Positions 8,198 to 15,645 of a DNA stretch of 64,000 nucleotides are shown piece by piece. This stretch comes from Planococcus citreus. Its GTDB lineage: Bacteria > Bacillota > Bacilli > Bacillales_A > Planococcaceae. The translations under genes and the position numbers were made by a program. The stretch spans positions 310,001 through 374,000 of the forward strand of contig NZ_RCCP01000003.1 in the NCBI RefSeq assembly GCF_003664125.1. Reading direction: 5' to 3'. The notes under the pieces are model-generated. The model did not search any database. It was not told where the DNA came from and saw only the letters and a list, made by a program, of their open reading frames with translations. Position 1 is the first letter of the stretch. Every line of letters begins with the position of its first letter.

Positions 8198-9484
8198 ATG
8201 GCAAAAAACATCACAGAGCTGGAAAGGGAAGTCGTTGCTAAAGAGGTGACCGTGGCCGATATTATGGTCGCCAATCAGGCGCTGAAGGATGTCATCATCC
8301 GGACGCCCTTACAGCGCAACGAGATTCTTTCGGCACGCTATGGCTGCAATGTCTTTTTGAAGCGCGAAGACCAGCAAGTGGTCCGGTCGTTCAAATTGCG
8401 AGGCGCCTATAATTTCATCCGCAGCATGACCGAATCCGAACGTTCCAAAGGCGTCGTCTGCGCGAGCGCCGGCAACCATGCGCAAGGCGTTGCATATTCC
8501 TGCAAGGCGCTCGGCATCGAAGGCAAGATTTTCATGCCGCTTACGACACCGAGCCAGAAAGTCTCTCAAGTGAAACGCTTTGGCGGCGAGTATGTAAAAG
8601 TCGTCTTAATCGGCGATAGCTTCGATGATGCCTTTGCGGCAGCGATGGAAGTCTGTTCGGAAGAAGGCAAAACCTTCGTCCATCCATTCAATACGGAAGC
8701 TGTGATCGCAGGGCAAGGAACAGTCGCAGTCGAAGTGCTCAATGATATGCAGGAACCAGTCGATTACATGTTTTGCGCAATCGGCGGCGGGGGATTGGCG
8801 TCTGGTGTTGGAACGTATTTGAAAGGCGTTTCTCCTGCAACGAAACTGATCGGCGTCGAACCGGAAGGCGCGGCGAGCATGAAAGCTTCCCTTAAGGAAG
8901 GCCAAGTGACCCGTCTGGATACGATCGATACGTTTGTCGACGGGGCGGCGGTCAAGCAAGTCGGGGATCTATCGATGGCGATCTGCCAAAAAGTACTGGA
9001 TGACATCGTGCCGGTCCCAGAAGGCAAAGTGTGTACGACTATCCTCGAGCTATATAACGAAAATGCCATCGTCGCAGAACCGGCCGGCGCGTTATCGGTA
9101 GCGGCACTCGACTTTTACCGGGAAGAAATCCGCGGGAAAAATGTCGTCTGCGTTGTCAGCGGCGGCAATAACGATATCGAACGCATGCAGGAAATCAAGG
9201 AAAAGTCCTTGATCTATGAAGGGTTGAAGCATTATTTCATCGTGACCTTCCCACAGCGCGCGGGTGCCCTCCGGAAATTCATGGGAGACGTGCTTGGCGA
9301 ACAGGATGACATCACCCACTTCGAATACACAAAACGAAATAACCGGGAACACGGACCCGTATTGGTGGGGATCGAATTGAAGGACCCGGCAGATTACGGG
9401 CCGCTCGTTGAACGCATGGCGCAAAACGGGTTCCCGTATAAAGACATCAATAACGATTCATTGCTTTTCAACTTGCTGATCTAA
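8198..9484 (+). CDS. ilvA: Threonine dehydratase, biosynthetic
   Basis: PLP enzyme converting threonine to 2-oxobutanoate, the first committed step of isoleucine synthesis. The 428-residue protein shows the PLP lysine in RSFKLRGAYN (Lys66), the phosphate-binding GGGGLASG (196-203) and SGGNND near the end of the catalytic domain. From about residue 335 (HYFIVTFPQRAGALRKFM) there is a single ACT-like regulatory domain, the short form found in Bacillus, instead of the two-domain E. coli form. AAGAGGGTG precedes the ATG at 8198; a possible start at 8180 would overlap this site. No other branched-chain genes are adjacent. Confidence 0.93.
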   Translation: MAKNITELEREVVAKEVTVADIMVANQALKDVIIRTPLQRNEILSARYGCNVFLKREDQQVVRSFKLRGAYNFIRSMTESERSKGVVCASAGNHAQGVAYSCKALGIEGKIFMPLTTPSQKVSQVKRFGGEYVKVVLIGDSFDDAFAAAMEVCSEEGKTFVHPFNTEAVIAGQGTVAVEVLNDMQEPVDYMFCAIGGGGLASGVGTYLKGVSPATKLIGVEPEGAASMKASLKEGQVTRLDTIDTFVDGAAVKQVGDLSMAICQKVLDDIVPVPEGKVCTTILELYNENAIVAEPAGALSVAALDFYREEIRGKNVVCVVSGGNNDIERMQEIKEKSLIYEGLKHYFIVTFPQRAGALRKFMGDVLGEQDDITHFEYTKRNNREHGPVLVGIELKDPADYGPLVERMAQNGFPYKDINNDSLLFNLLI

Positions 9485-9492
9485 TTTGAGGG

Positions 9493-9536
9493 CTGTGCTG
9501 CCTGCTGTGTTTTTTAAGCGGGCGGCGCAGTTTTTT
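9493..9536 (+). terminator. Intrinsic terminator of ilvA
   Basis: A 14-pair stem (CTGTGCTGCCTGCT with AGCGGGCGGCGCAG, including G-U pairs) followed by TTTTTT. Confidence 0.85.
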
Positions 9537-9803
9537 CATTCCCCAGCAAGTAGCAATGCTCTTTTGATTCGCTTAGACTAAAAGAAAGTAATTTTTATCA
9601 ACAATAAACATAAAAATGATAATAAAATATTAATTTAAATATTCAGTAATTTAGGGTTTACAAGAAATGTGAAATATTGTAGGCTGATACTATCACATCA
9701 TCTTATACAAAATATGGATTCCCATTTCGGTTAGCGCTTTGTAAGCAAGTGGCATCGAGTGAAGTGTATGGTTGCTTTCGGATGGGGCAGAGAACGAGGA
9801 TTG
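9537..9803 (+). other. AT-rich gene-free stretch and upstream part of an RNA leader
   Basis: The first half (to about 9710) is very AT-rich and probably holds a promoter, though no pair of boxes stands out. The second half forms local stems, such as AAGCAA with TTGCTT at about 9749-9777, and leads into the antiterminator arm at 9804. It matches no riboswitch class I can recognise. Confidence 0.45.
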
Positions 9804-9919
9804 CCGGTTCTGTGCAACTGGAAACTTAAACTTTGGTTGAATGTGACAGACTATAGAGCTGTGCACAGCGCCGGAAGTATTCTCCTCTGGATAGAGGAGT
9901 CTGTTCCGGTGCTTTTTTT
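9804..9919 (+). promoter_or_regulatory. Transcription attenuator: antiterminator and terminator stems
   Basis: A terminator is formed by AGCGCCGGAA (9867-9876) with TTCCGGTGCT (9904-9913), an inner stem CTCCTCT/AGAGGAG and a T-run to 9919. Its 5' arm is also complementary to CCGGTTCTGTGC at 9804-9815, which pairs with 9863-9874 at 11 of 12 positions (one G-U). The two folds exclude each other, the hallmark of attenuation. The terminator ends 26 bases before the first small gene. Confidence 0.7.
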
Positions 9920-9945
9920 AGTACGGAAAAAAGGGAGAGAACGGT

Positions 9946-10302
9946 ATGGAAGAAAGGGGAGAACTTGTTAAGCCATTGGGGAACGCTTGGCAAGAATCAC
10001 AATCACAAGTGAAAAGCAGCACCCGAATCGGCAATGGGACTACAGGAGGGACGATCCGGTTTCTCGGCTATGATAACGGCGGTACAGCTATCAATCAAGT
10101 GGATGTTTGGATGAGCCATGAAGAGCTACCTGTTTTTATCCAGGCGCTTGTCTCCCACCCAATGCCGCTGCCGACGGACTACCTGCAGACAGCTGAACCC
10201 CATGAAGACGGGTTTTGGGTAAGGATCCGTTGCCATGAGTCACCGAAAGTATTCGTTACAAGGCTGAGTTCAGCGATTGGCTGCCTGGAACAGCCAGCGT
10301 AA
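9946..10302 (+). CDS. Unknown 118-residue protein, first gene of the small-gene cassette
   Basis: Soluble, no signal peptide or membrane segment. The N-terminal third is polar and Ser/Gly-rich; from about residue 36 a compact region follows (TIRFLGYDNGGTAINQVDVWM, then ELPVFIQALVSHP and GFWVRIRC) that looks like an alpha/beta fold. I do not recognise the family. GGGAGAG lies before the ATG at 9946. It starts just after the attenuator and is followed 33 bases later by the next cassette gene, so expression is probably controlled by read-through of the upstream terminator. Confidence 0.65.
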   Translation: MEERGELVKPLGNAWQESQSQVKSSTRIGNGTTGGTIRFLGYDNGGTAINQVDVWMSHEELPVFIQALVSHPMPLPTDYLQTAEPHEDGFWVRIRCHESPKVFVTRLSSAIGCLEQPA

Positions 10303-10335
10303 ATAATCCAAACCAAGTGGAAGGCGGTAATTTCA

Positions 10336-10548
10336 ATGGGTAATCGGAGTGACCTAATTAAACTGGGCGATGAAGACATTTACCTGATCCTGTACTTGTG
10401 GAAAGTGAAAGGCTATGAAACTAAAGAGTTGGCCCAGCGCTTTCAGATTAGCGCTGAGTCTTTGGAGGATTTGCTGTCCGGCCATGTGAGAAGAGATTGC
10501 TACAGGGGATTCAACCGGATTGAAAAATATCTGGTGGAAACTTACTGA
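10336..10548 (+). CDS. Small putative HTH protein, paralogue 1
   Basis: Seventy-residue protein. The central part, LGDEDIYLILYLWKVKGYETKELAQRFQISAESLEDLLSG (two blocks), has the helix-turn-helix cadence of small phage-type or recombinase-like DNA-binding modules, with ELAQRFQIS as the likely first helix and turn. It is paralogous to the protein encoded at 10708-10941: both share LxDExxYxILY, an E-L-A/G-x-x-F/Y-x-(I/V)-S block and a final CYRGF/CHENF. A weak GGAAGGCGG ribosome site precedes the ATG. DNA binding is inference. Confidence 0.65.
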   Translation: MGNRSDLIKLGDEDIYLILYLWKVKGYETKELAQRFQISAESLEDLLSGHVRRDCYRGFNRIEKYLVETY

Positions 10549-10577
10549 GCGGTAAACTTTTGATGGGAGTGTTCAAT

Positions 10578-10745
10578 ATGGGAAACCACAACGAGATGAA
10601 AAAAATCAGCGCTGCTTTTGCAGCCAGCTATGAGCGCTTTATTAAAGGTTATCAACAATATAAAGCCGGGCGCACCGGGGAGCATCCTGATGGGGAGGTC
10701 GAACGCTATGACAACAGCACACGAGTTAAACAGGCTCAGCGATGA
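10578..10745 (+). CDS. Unknown 55-residue protein overlapping the next gene
   Basis: Product begins MGNHNEMKKISAAFAASYERF and is strongly polar afterwards; a short amphipathic helix is the only visible feature. GGGAGTG stands six bases before this ATG (an earlier ATG at 10561 lacks such a site). Its last 38 bases overlap the following gene in another frame, which suggests translational coupling. No recognised family; coding status is supported mainly by the ribosome site and tight spacing. Confidence 0.5.
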   Translation: MGNHNEMKKISAAFAASYERFIKGYQQYKAGRTGEHPDGEVERYDNSTRVKQAQR

Positions 10746-10941
10746 GGCCGTCTACAGCATCTTGTATTTCTATCATATTGAAGAATTTCCTGCGGAACAC
10801 TTAGGCATGAAATATGGCGTCAGCAGCTTGACGATCGAAGGCATTGCTAAAGGCCGGTACCGCCCGAAATGCCACGAAAATTTTATGATCGTCGAAGGCA
10901 TTTTGGAACGCCGCTTGGTGAAGCGGGCCGAAAGCCAATAA
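10708..10941 (+). CDS. Small putative HTH protein, paralogue 2
   Basis: Product of 77 residues related to the one at 10336-10548. Conserved core: LSDEAVYSILYFYHIEEF then EHLGMKYGVSSLTIEGIAKG, a plausible HTH with the recognition helix around SSLTIEGIAKG, followed by basic residues and a short helical tail ILERRLVKRAESQ. GGGGAGG lies nine bases before the ATG at 10708, which decides this start over upstream ATGs. It closes the cassette and is followed by a strong terminator. Confidence 0.65.
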   Translation: MTTAHELNRLSDEAVYSILYFYHIEEFPAEHLGMKYGVSSLTIEGIAKGRYRPKCHENFMIVEGILERRLVKRAESQ

Positions 10942-10959
10942 ATGGCGAAACCATCACCA

Positions 10960-10997
10960 AAAAGCCGGAACCCCGTTCGAACGGGGTTCCGGCTTTT
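10960..10997. terminator. Strong, nearly perfect palindromic terminator
   Basis: AAAAGCCGGAACCCCGTT with its complement AACGGGGTTCCGGCTTTT around almost no loop. It lies between the small-gene cassette and the convergent msrAB gene and can serve both. Confidence 0.92.
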
Positions 10998-11005
10998 GTT
11001 TGTTA

Positions 11006-12118
11006 TCAGTTTACTTTGTCGGTCAGGTATCCGTAACCTTGCGTTTCCATCTCTTCGAGCGGCACAAAACGCAGTGCTGCACTGTTCATGCAATAGCGCA
11101 AACCGCCTGCATCTTCAGGCCCGTCTTCAAAGACATGTCCCAAATGGCTATCGCCCGCGCGGCTCCTGATTTCGGTCTGCATACCGAACAGGGAAAGATC
11201 GTCGTGCTCGGTGACGACTGCCGGGTCGATTGGCTTCGTAAAGCTCGGCCAGCCGGTCTTGGAATCGTATTTATCTTTGGAAGAAAAGAGCGGTTCGCCT
11301 GTGACAATGTCGACATAGATGCCAGGCTCGTAAAAGCCATCGTATTCATTATCGAATGCAGTCTCCGTTCCGTCTTCCTGGGTGACGCGGTATTGTTCAT
11401 CCGTCAGCATCTCACGGATTTCCTCTTCATCCGGTTTCGGATAATCAGCCGGATCGATCAATTGCGGAACTTCTTGGTCTTCTAAGCTTGTGAAATCAAC
11501 ATGGCAATAGCCATCTGGATTTTTCTCCAAATAGTCTTGATGGTAGTTTTCCGCGAGATAATAATTTGTCATCGGCTCGACTTCGGTAACAATCGGCTTA
11601 TCGTATTTTTTCTGCTCATCGGCAATGGCCTCATCGATTGCCGCCACAGCGGATGGGTCGTCATAGAAAATTGCGGTCCGGTATTGGTTGCCGCGATCAT
11701 TGCCTTGCTGGTCGACGAGTGTCGGGTCGATGATCAGGAAGTAACGGTCGAGCAGCTCCTCGAGCGAAACGCGTTCCGGGTCATAGCGCAAATGGACGGT
11801 TTCGGCATAGCCGGTATCGCCTGTCAGCACTTCTTCGTAAGTCGGGTCTTCAATCGTTCCGCCTGCATAGCCGGACGTCACTTCATAGACGCCGTAGATG
11901 CGTGCCATATAGGCTTCAACGCCCCAGAAACAGCCACCGGCAAACCAAATGTCTTCCAGGTTTTCGGTATCGAATTCCAGTTCTTCGTTGGGATTATCGG
12001 GAAAGCGCGATTCCGAAGAAGAAGAGGAGGAGGAGGCGGTAGTAGAGTCGGTAACTGCTTCGCTTGAACAGCCCGCTAACAGCAATAATAAGAGCAGGGG
12101 TAGAAAATATTGTTTCAT
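11006..12118 (-). CDS. msrAB: Lipoprotein methionine sulfoxide reductase MsrA-MsrB fusion
   Basis: Bifunctional reductase repairing both S- and R-methionine sulfoxide, here on the outer face of the membrane. The 370-residue protein has a lipobox LAGC (Cys17), a Ser-rich linker, an MsrA domain with GCFWG (nucleophile Cys63) and an MsrB domain ending [11 protein letters not shown] (catalytic Cys343). The MsrB part lacks the zinc CxxC pairs. It is 16 bases downstream of a TlpA-like thioredoxin lipoprotein on the same strand, the obvious electron donor; the pair corresponds to the fused or paired extracytoplasmic Msr systems known from Neisseria PilB and pneumococcus. Confidence 0.93.
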   Translation of the reverse strand: MKQYFLPLLLLLLLAGCSSEAVTDSTTASSSSSSSESRFPDNPNEELEFDTENLEDIWFAGGCFWGVEAYMARIYGVYEVTSGYAGGTIEDPTYEEVLTGDTGYAETVHLRYDPERVSLEELLDRYFLIIDPTLVDQQGNDRGNQYRTAIFYDDPSAVAAIDEAIADEQKKYDKPIVTEVEPMTNYYLAENYHQDYLEKNPDGYCHVDFTSLEDQEVPQLIDPADYPKPDEEEIREMLTDEQYRVTQEDGTETAFDNEYDGFYEPGIYVDIVTGEPLFSSKDKYDSKTGWPSFTKPIDPAVVTEHDDLSLFGMQTEIRSRAGDSHLGHVFEDGPEDAGGLRYCMNSAALRFVPLEEMETQGYGYLTDKVN

Positions 12119-12134
12119 CAGTGGTTCCGCCTTT

Positions 12135-12641
12135 CTAGCGAATCGAATTCATCAATTCGAGTATTTCATCATTGGTCACGTGGCCGGTGCGTTGTTCGGT
12201 AATTCTCCCAGCGGAGTTGATCCAGGCAGAGCTAGGATAGGCCTCCATTTCAAATTGCCCGAATACCTCTCCTCCATCATCGAGCAAGACGATGAAATCG
12301 CCGTCATGGTCGATGGTCGAGAACCAAGCTTTGAACTCATTGGCATTTCGTTCCGCGTATGTTCCGGGGGAGATGACGGTGAGGATCGTGAAGTCTTTAT
12401 CGCTTTCGGCCAATTCTTCTAGTTCGTTCAATCCGGAAAGGCAAATCGAGCACCAGGATGCCCAAAAGAACAGATAGACTTTTTCGCCTTCGTAGTCTGC
12501 GAGATGGTGGACAGTGCCGTCGAGGTCAGGCAATGCAAAATCAGGTGCCGCGGGGCCGCGGTTTTCCGATAACGCTTCCGAGCAGGAAGTGAAAGTGAGC
12601 AGAAGGGCGGCTAGTATAAGCAGCCGGAGTGGTAGTTTCAT
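12135..12641 (-). CDS. TlpA/ResA-like thioredoxin lipoprotein
   Basis: Extracytoplasmic thiol-disulfide protein of 168 residues. The signal peptide (residues 1-19) ends TFTSC, an imperfect lipobox with Cys20. The thioredoxin fold follows, with [10 protein letters not shown] (33-42), [13 protein letters not shown] (redox Cys64 and Cys67) and the cis-proline region [10 protein letters not shown]. The WCSIC active site resembles thioredoxin domains linked to MsrAB. GGAAGG precedes the ATG at 12641. It is the first gene of a two-gene operon with msrAB and probably recycles that enzyme; a CcdA-type membrane donor is not in the window. Confidence 0.87.
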   Translation of the reverse strand: MKLPLRLLILAALLLTFTSCSEALSENRGPAAPDFALPDLDGTVHHLADYEGEKVYLFFWASWCSICLSGLNELEELAESDKDFTILTVISPGTYAERNANEFKAWFSTIDHDGDFIVLLDDGGEVFGQFEMEAYPSSAWINSAGRITEQRTGHVTNDEILELMNSIR

Positions 12642-12821
12642 GGTGATCATCCTTCCAGGTGGAGGCAATGAGCAAGAATTTGGCGTTTTCTTGCTGGAAT
12701 TGCTATCTATTTGAGTTATTCCCCAAATAGAGGCCTTTGAACCACGGAACTGAAAGGATGCGGCATACTTATCGGCAAAGTCGGGTAAACTGACGGTAAG
12801 TAAAAGTATGGGAGCGGTTGG

Positions 12822-13556
12822 ATGGATAGAGAAACGAAATTATCGGGATTTGCTTTTATCGTGTTGCTTGTTGGCCTGGGACTGGCATCATTATTCATTG
12901 TCTTGTTTGCAGAACTGGCTGATGAAATGCTAGATCAGGAATTGGCCGTATTTGATGCTGTCACCATCCGGTTACTGGAAGCGATTGGAAGCAACTGGAT
13001 GGACACGGTCATGTTTATCATCACCGAGCTTGGGTCTGTTTGGTTTCTTGTATTGATGTCGATTGGCGTCTTGTGGATATTGGGTGTCAAGATGCGCGAC
13101 AGATGGGGTGTCTTGTTCTATTTAGTGGCAGTCGGCGGCGGCTCGCTGTTAACGGTTTTATTGAAGCACTTATTCAGCCGGGAGCGGCCGAGCATCAATG
13201 AAACGATCGATGCAGTCGGCTATAGTTTCCCGAGCGGCCATTCGATGGGCTCACTGATCTTTTACGGATTTCTTATTTATTTGGTCGTCCGCACCAAGCA
13301 GAAACCGTGGTTGCAATGGGCATCGGTTTTCGGGCTCAGTGTATTAATCGTGCTGATTGGCATCAGCCGGATTTATCTGGGAGCGCATTTTCCAAGCGAT
13401 GTCCTGGCAGGCTATATCGCCGGCACCATTTGGCTAGTGTTGAGCCTGGTGGCGCTCGAATGGATTCAATGGCAACAGAGAAGCCCAGTGCCGCCTGTTA
13501 CAGCCTTGCGTAAAGTATTGGCGCCGGTTTACCGGGCCGTTATCGATAAATTGTAA
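12822..13556 (+). CDS. PAP2 family phosphatase
   Basis: Integral membrane phosphatase of 244 residues with about six membrane segments. The three active-site motifs of the type 2 phosphatidic acid phosphatase family are complete: KHLFSRERP (residues 115-123), PSGH (137-140) and SRIYLGAHFPSD (182-193). Substrates in Bacillales include phosphatidylglycerophosphate and undecaprenyl diphosphate; the sequence does not choose. GGGAG precedes the ATG, and an intrinsic terminator follows at once, so the gene is monocistronic. Confidence 0.9.
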   Translation: MDRETKLSGFAFIVLLVGLGLASLFIVLFAELADEMLDQELAVFDAVTIRLLEAIGSNWMDTVMFIITELGSVWFLVLMSIGVLWILGVKMRDRWGVLFYLVAVGGGSLLTVLLKHLFSRERPSINETIDAVGYSFPSGHSMGSLIFYGFLIYLVVRTKQKPWLQWASVFGLSVLIVLIGISRIYLGAHFPSDVLAGYIAGTIWLVLSLVALEWIQWQQRSPVPPVTALRKVLAPVYRAVIDKL

Positions 13557-13563
13557 ACATACG

Positions 13564-13591
13564 GCTGCCGGGTTTGCCGGCGGCTTTTTTT
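13564..13591 (+). terminator. Intrinsic terminator of the PAP2 gene
   Basis: GCTGCCGG/CCGGCGGC stem, five-base loop, seven T. Confidence 0.85.
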
Positions 13592-13674
13592 ACTAGCTGA
13601 ATATGATTGATGGAGATGCTGGTTCATTCATGCCAAATTCTCTTATCCCAGACAGGAGGGCAGGTGAATGGAAG

Positions 13675-13773
13675 ATGAATTTCGGGATCCCAATCAGCTT
13701 GATGGTGTTGATAGCCTTAATAGCGGTTCTTATTGTCATCTTAGTTTTATTCAGTAAACAGCGCAACCGATAG
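13675..13773 (+). CDS. Tiny membrane protein (32 residues)
   Basis: The frame encodes a hydrophobic helix (about residues 5-26, ISLMVLIALIAVLIVILVLF) followed by a basic tail SKQRNR. AGGAGGG lies 14 bases before this ATG, a long spacing; the same site is ideally placed for an ATG at 13668 in another frame, whose 29-residue product looks non-coding. I prefer the membrane protein because of its composition, but the start assignment is uncertain. Confidence 0.45.
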   Translation: MNFGIPISLMVLIALIAVLIVILVLFSKQRNR

Positions 13774-13850
13774 TGACTGAAAAATCAAACAATTTTGTGG
13801 CGTTTTTATGAATATGGGCGTATGATTAGAAAAAAGGAGGTGCCCTTGAG

Positions 13851-13949
13851 ATGACCGACATTGTCGGGCTGTTGCCCATGCTCATTTTCGGCGGGATAGC
13901 TGTTGTCATCATCGGGATGGTATTCTCATTCAAAAATTGGACACATTAA
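13851..13949 (+). CDS. Tiny membrane protein (32 residues)
   Basis: Single hydrophobic helix (about residues 5-26) flanked by MTDIV and SFKNWTH. AAAGGAGG lies ten bases before the ATG. The gene has no homology I can name. It is one of several tiny membrane proteins in the 13.6-14.5 kb stretch and precedes the DUF3784 gene by about 140 bases. Confidence 0.6.
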   Translation: MTDIVGLLPMLIFGGIAVVIIGMVFSFKNWTH

Positions 13950-14090
13950 CGGAAAATGTGGAAGTGGTTGACAGAAAATCCTGCACAGGGAAGACGGGTG
14001 CGGGATTTTCTTATGCTTGAAAAGGAATTTCTGAGTCTTTGCCGAATGAAAAACATAGAGAAGGAATTCAAGCGGCAAGGCGGGGGTTCA

Positions 14091-14453
14091 ATGGATGAAA
14101 TGAAATCTGGAGCTTTGGTAATCGGCGGGGTGGCGCTCATGCTGGTGCTCCTAGGGCTTTATATGCTGCAAGGCAAAGGCACCTTTTTAATCGCTGGCTA
14201 TAACACGATGCCCAAAGAAGAAAAAGCGAAATACGACGGCCCGGCTATGGCCCGTTTTATCGGGAAGTTATTATTCGCTTTGGCATTCAGTATGCTGTTT
14301 TGGCTTGCTGGCATGTTGCTTGAGAAAAGTTGGATGTTTTATATCGGCGTCGCCTTGTTTCTTGGATTTACCGGAGCGGCTTTGATTTATATGAATACAG
14401 GCGGGCGGTTCTTGAAACAGCCGCCTGCCAGAGGGCATGAAAAAAACAAGTGA
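14091..14453 (+). CDS. DUF3784 family membrane protein
   Basis: Protein of 120 residues with three membrane segments (about residues 8-24, 57-78 and 84-104). Between the first and second is the family signature FLIAGYNTMPKEEKAKYDGPAM, followed by RFIGKLL. DUF3784 has no known function. The ATG at 14091 is chosen because CGGGGG lies just upstream; the open frame begins at 13956 without such a site. It is convergent with the STAS-domain gene and shares a terminator overlapping its stop codon. Confidence 0.8.
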   Translation: MDEMKSGALVIGGVALMLVLLGLYMLQGKGTFLIAGYNTMPKEEKAKYDGPAMARFIGKLLFALAFSMLFWLAGMLLEKSWMFYIGVALFLGFTGAALIYMNTGGRFLKQPPARGHEKNK

Positions 14454-14486
14454 AACGAGATAACTTCTCGTTTCACTTGTTTTTTG
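14441..14486. terminator. Bidirectional terminator overlapping the DUF3784 stop codon
   Basis: Long perfect stem AAACAAGTGAAACGAGA with TCTCGTTTCACTTGTTT around a short loop. The arms contain the last codons of the DUF3784 gene and lie against the 3' end of the STAS-domain gene. Confidence 0.88.
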
Positions 14487-15495
14487 GGCTGATGGAACGT
14501 CCGCTTCGGCCAAGCGCATAATAGATGCCATGCTGCAGGCTCTGCAAAGTTTCGAATTTCGACAGGTCCTGCATCGTCCGCGTGATAATCATGGCGAGCT
14601 CCGGCGAAACGCCGACCAGAATCGTTTCTGTGCCGAGCAAACGTGCAGCTGCCGCTAATTTATCGATCAGCTGCGCGGTATGCTCTGAAATATTGCGGTT
14701 TAATCCTGTCAGATCAAGCAGCAAAAATTCTGCCTTATGCTTTGGTAGTTCGTTTAATGTGTTGTTGATCAGGTCTTCTGTGCGGTCTTCGTCGTAGCTT
14801 CCGATCATTGGCACGACGATGATGCCTTCAAGCACCGGAATGACAGGGGAAGAAAGTTCACGCACCAGTTTCTGTAGCATGTCGGTCTTTTCGTTGACCA
14901 TCTCTTCAAGCTGGCGGATTTGTTGGTCTTCCTGTCTTCTTGCGAGTTCCCGGATATTTTGCTGAACGGTGACGTCCGACGGGTAATATTCCACAATGCT
15001 GTAAGGCTGTTCGTCGTTTTGGTAGCGGATGGTGCGGTACCAGAAGTTCTGGCCGAATAATCCCGTTAAAACGCCGGCGTAATGGGAAGGGACGAAAATT
15101 CCTTTAGTGCCTTTGCGGTTCAATTGGTTCATTTTGAATTCCCAATCATCCTGTATATGCATCGTGAACGTGTATTGCTCGATGTCCATCTCGACAATTT
15201 CCACTTTGCCCCAGCCAGCCGGGGCATACGTATTGGAAATCCATTCGACCACATTGCTGGCATCGATATTCTTCAGTTCGCGGAAACCTTCCCCAACAAC
15301 GATTCCTTGCCTGAACCCGGTGGTCTCAAGCACCAGATCAGTCGCTTCGGTGCCGGTGATTTCCCGGATGGTGTCGAAAAAGGTTTCCATAGCAGAAGTC
15401 CAGAAAAAGACGACATCGCCGCCATCGAAGAGCACTTCCCCGGTTTCCAAATCCCATTTCAACTCGGCTGCGCCGACTGTGATTTCTTTTTTCAT
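14473..15495 (-). CDS. RsbR-like protein with C-terminal STAS domain
   Basis: Cytoplasmic regulator of 340 residues. The first 190 residues form a sensor-like domain I cannot name with certainty. A charged helical linker (about 192-215, ARRQEDQQIRQLEEMVNEK) leads into a STAS domain (about 225-330): SSPVIPVLEGIIVVPMIGSYD, FLLLDLTGL and TQDLSKFETL. This architecture matches RsbR-type stressosome subunits controlling sigma-B, and the segments after DLTGL contain Ser/Thr positions that could be phosphorylated. GTGGAGG precedes the ATG at 15495. No RsbS, RsbT or other sigma-B regulator is adjacent, so it is an orphan paralogue. Confidence 0.75.
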   Translation of the reverse strand: MKKEITVGAAELKWDLETGEVLFDGGDVVFFWTSAMETFFDTIREITGTEATDLVLETTGFRQGIVVGEGFRELKNIDASNVVEWISNTYAPAGWGKVEIVEMDIEQYTFTMHIQDDWEFKMNQLNRKGTKGIFVPSHYAGVLTGLFGQNFWYRTIRYQNDEQPYSIVEYYPSDVTVQQNIRELARRQEDQQIRQLEEMVNEKTDMLQKLVRELSSPVIPVLEGIIVVPMIGSYDEDRTEDLINNTLNELPKHKAEFLLLDLTGLNRNISEHTAQLIDKLAAAARLLGTETILVGVSPELAMIITRTMQDLSKFETLQSLQHGIYYALGRSGRSISPKNK

Positions 15496-15612
15496 GGTTG
15501 TATCCTCCACTTCATTCTATACGAGCATTGCCATATGATGGCAGTTGTTTCAGTATTCCCTCAGTGTGCAGGAAATATGCATCAATCCGAAAGAGCTTTG
15601 CGGTGAAAATAA

Positions 15613-15645
15613 AAAAAGCCTGGAATTTTTAGTTCCGGGCTTTTT
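15613..15645 (-). terminator. Intrinsic terminator overlapping the MEDS gene stop
   Basis: AAAAAGCCTGGAA/TTCCGGGCTTTTT stem. The 3' end of the MEDS-domain gene lies inside it, and the T-run (minus strand) follows. Confidence 0.8.

Noticed and set aside
9759..9971. Open frame of 70 codons over the leader and attenuator
   Set aside because: It crosses the terminator stem and the start of the first cassette gene and has no ribosome site. A leader peptide cannot be excluded, but nothing supports it.
9946..10941. Prophage remnant
   Set aside because: Small HTH proteins recall phage genes, but there is no integrase, structural gene, attachment site or tRNA, and the unit has its own leader and terminator.
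13668..13757. Frame of 29 codons with the best-placed ribosome site in the tiny-protein cluster
   Set aside because: The product is polar and featureless, while the overlapping frame encodes a clear membrane helix with a basic tail. Kept as an uncertainty in the findings instead of a second gene.
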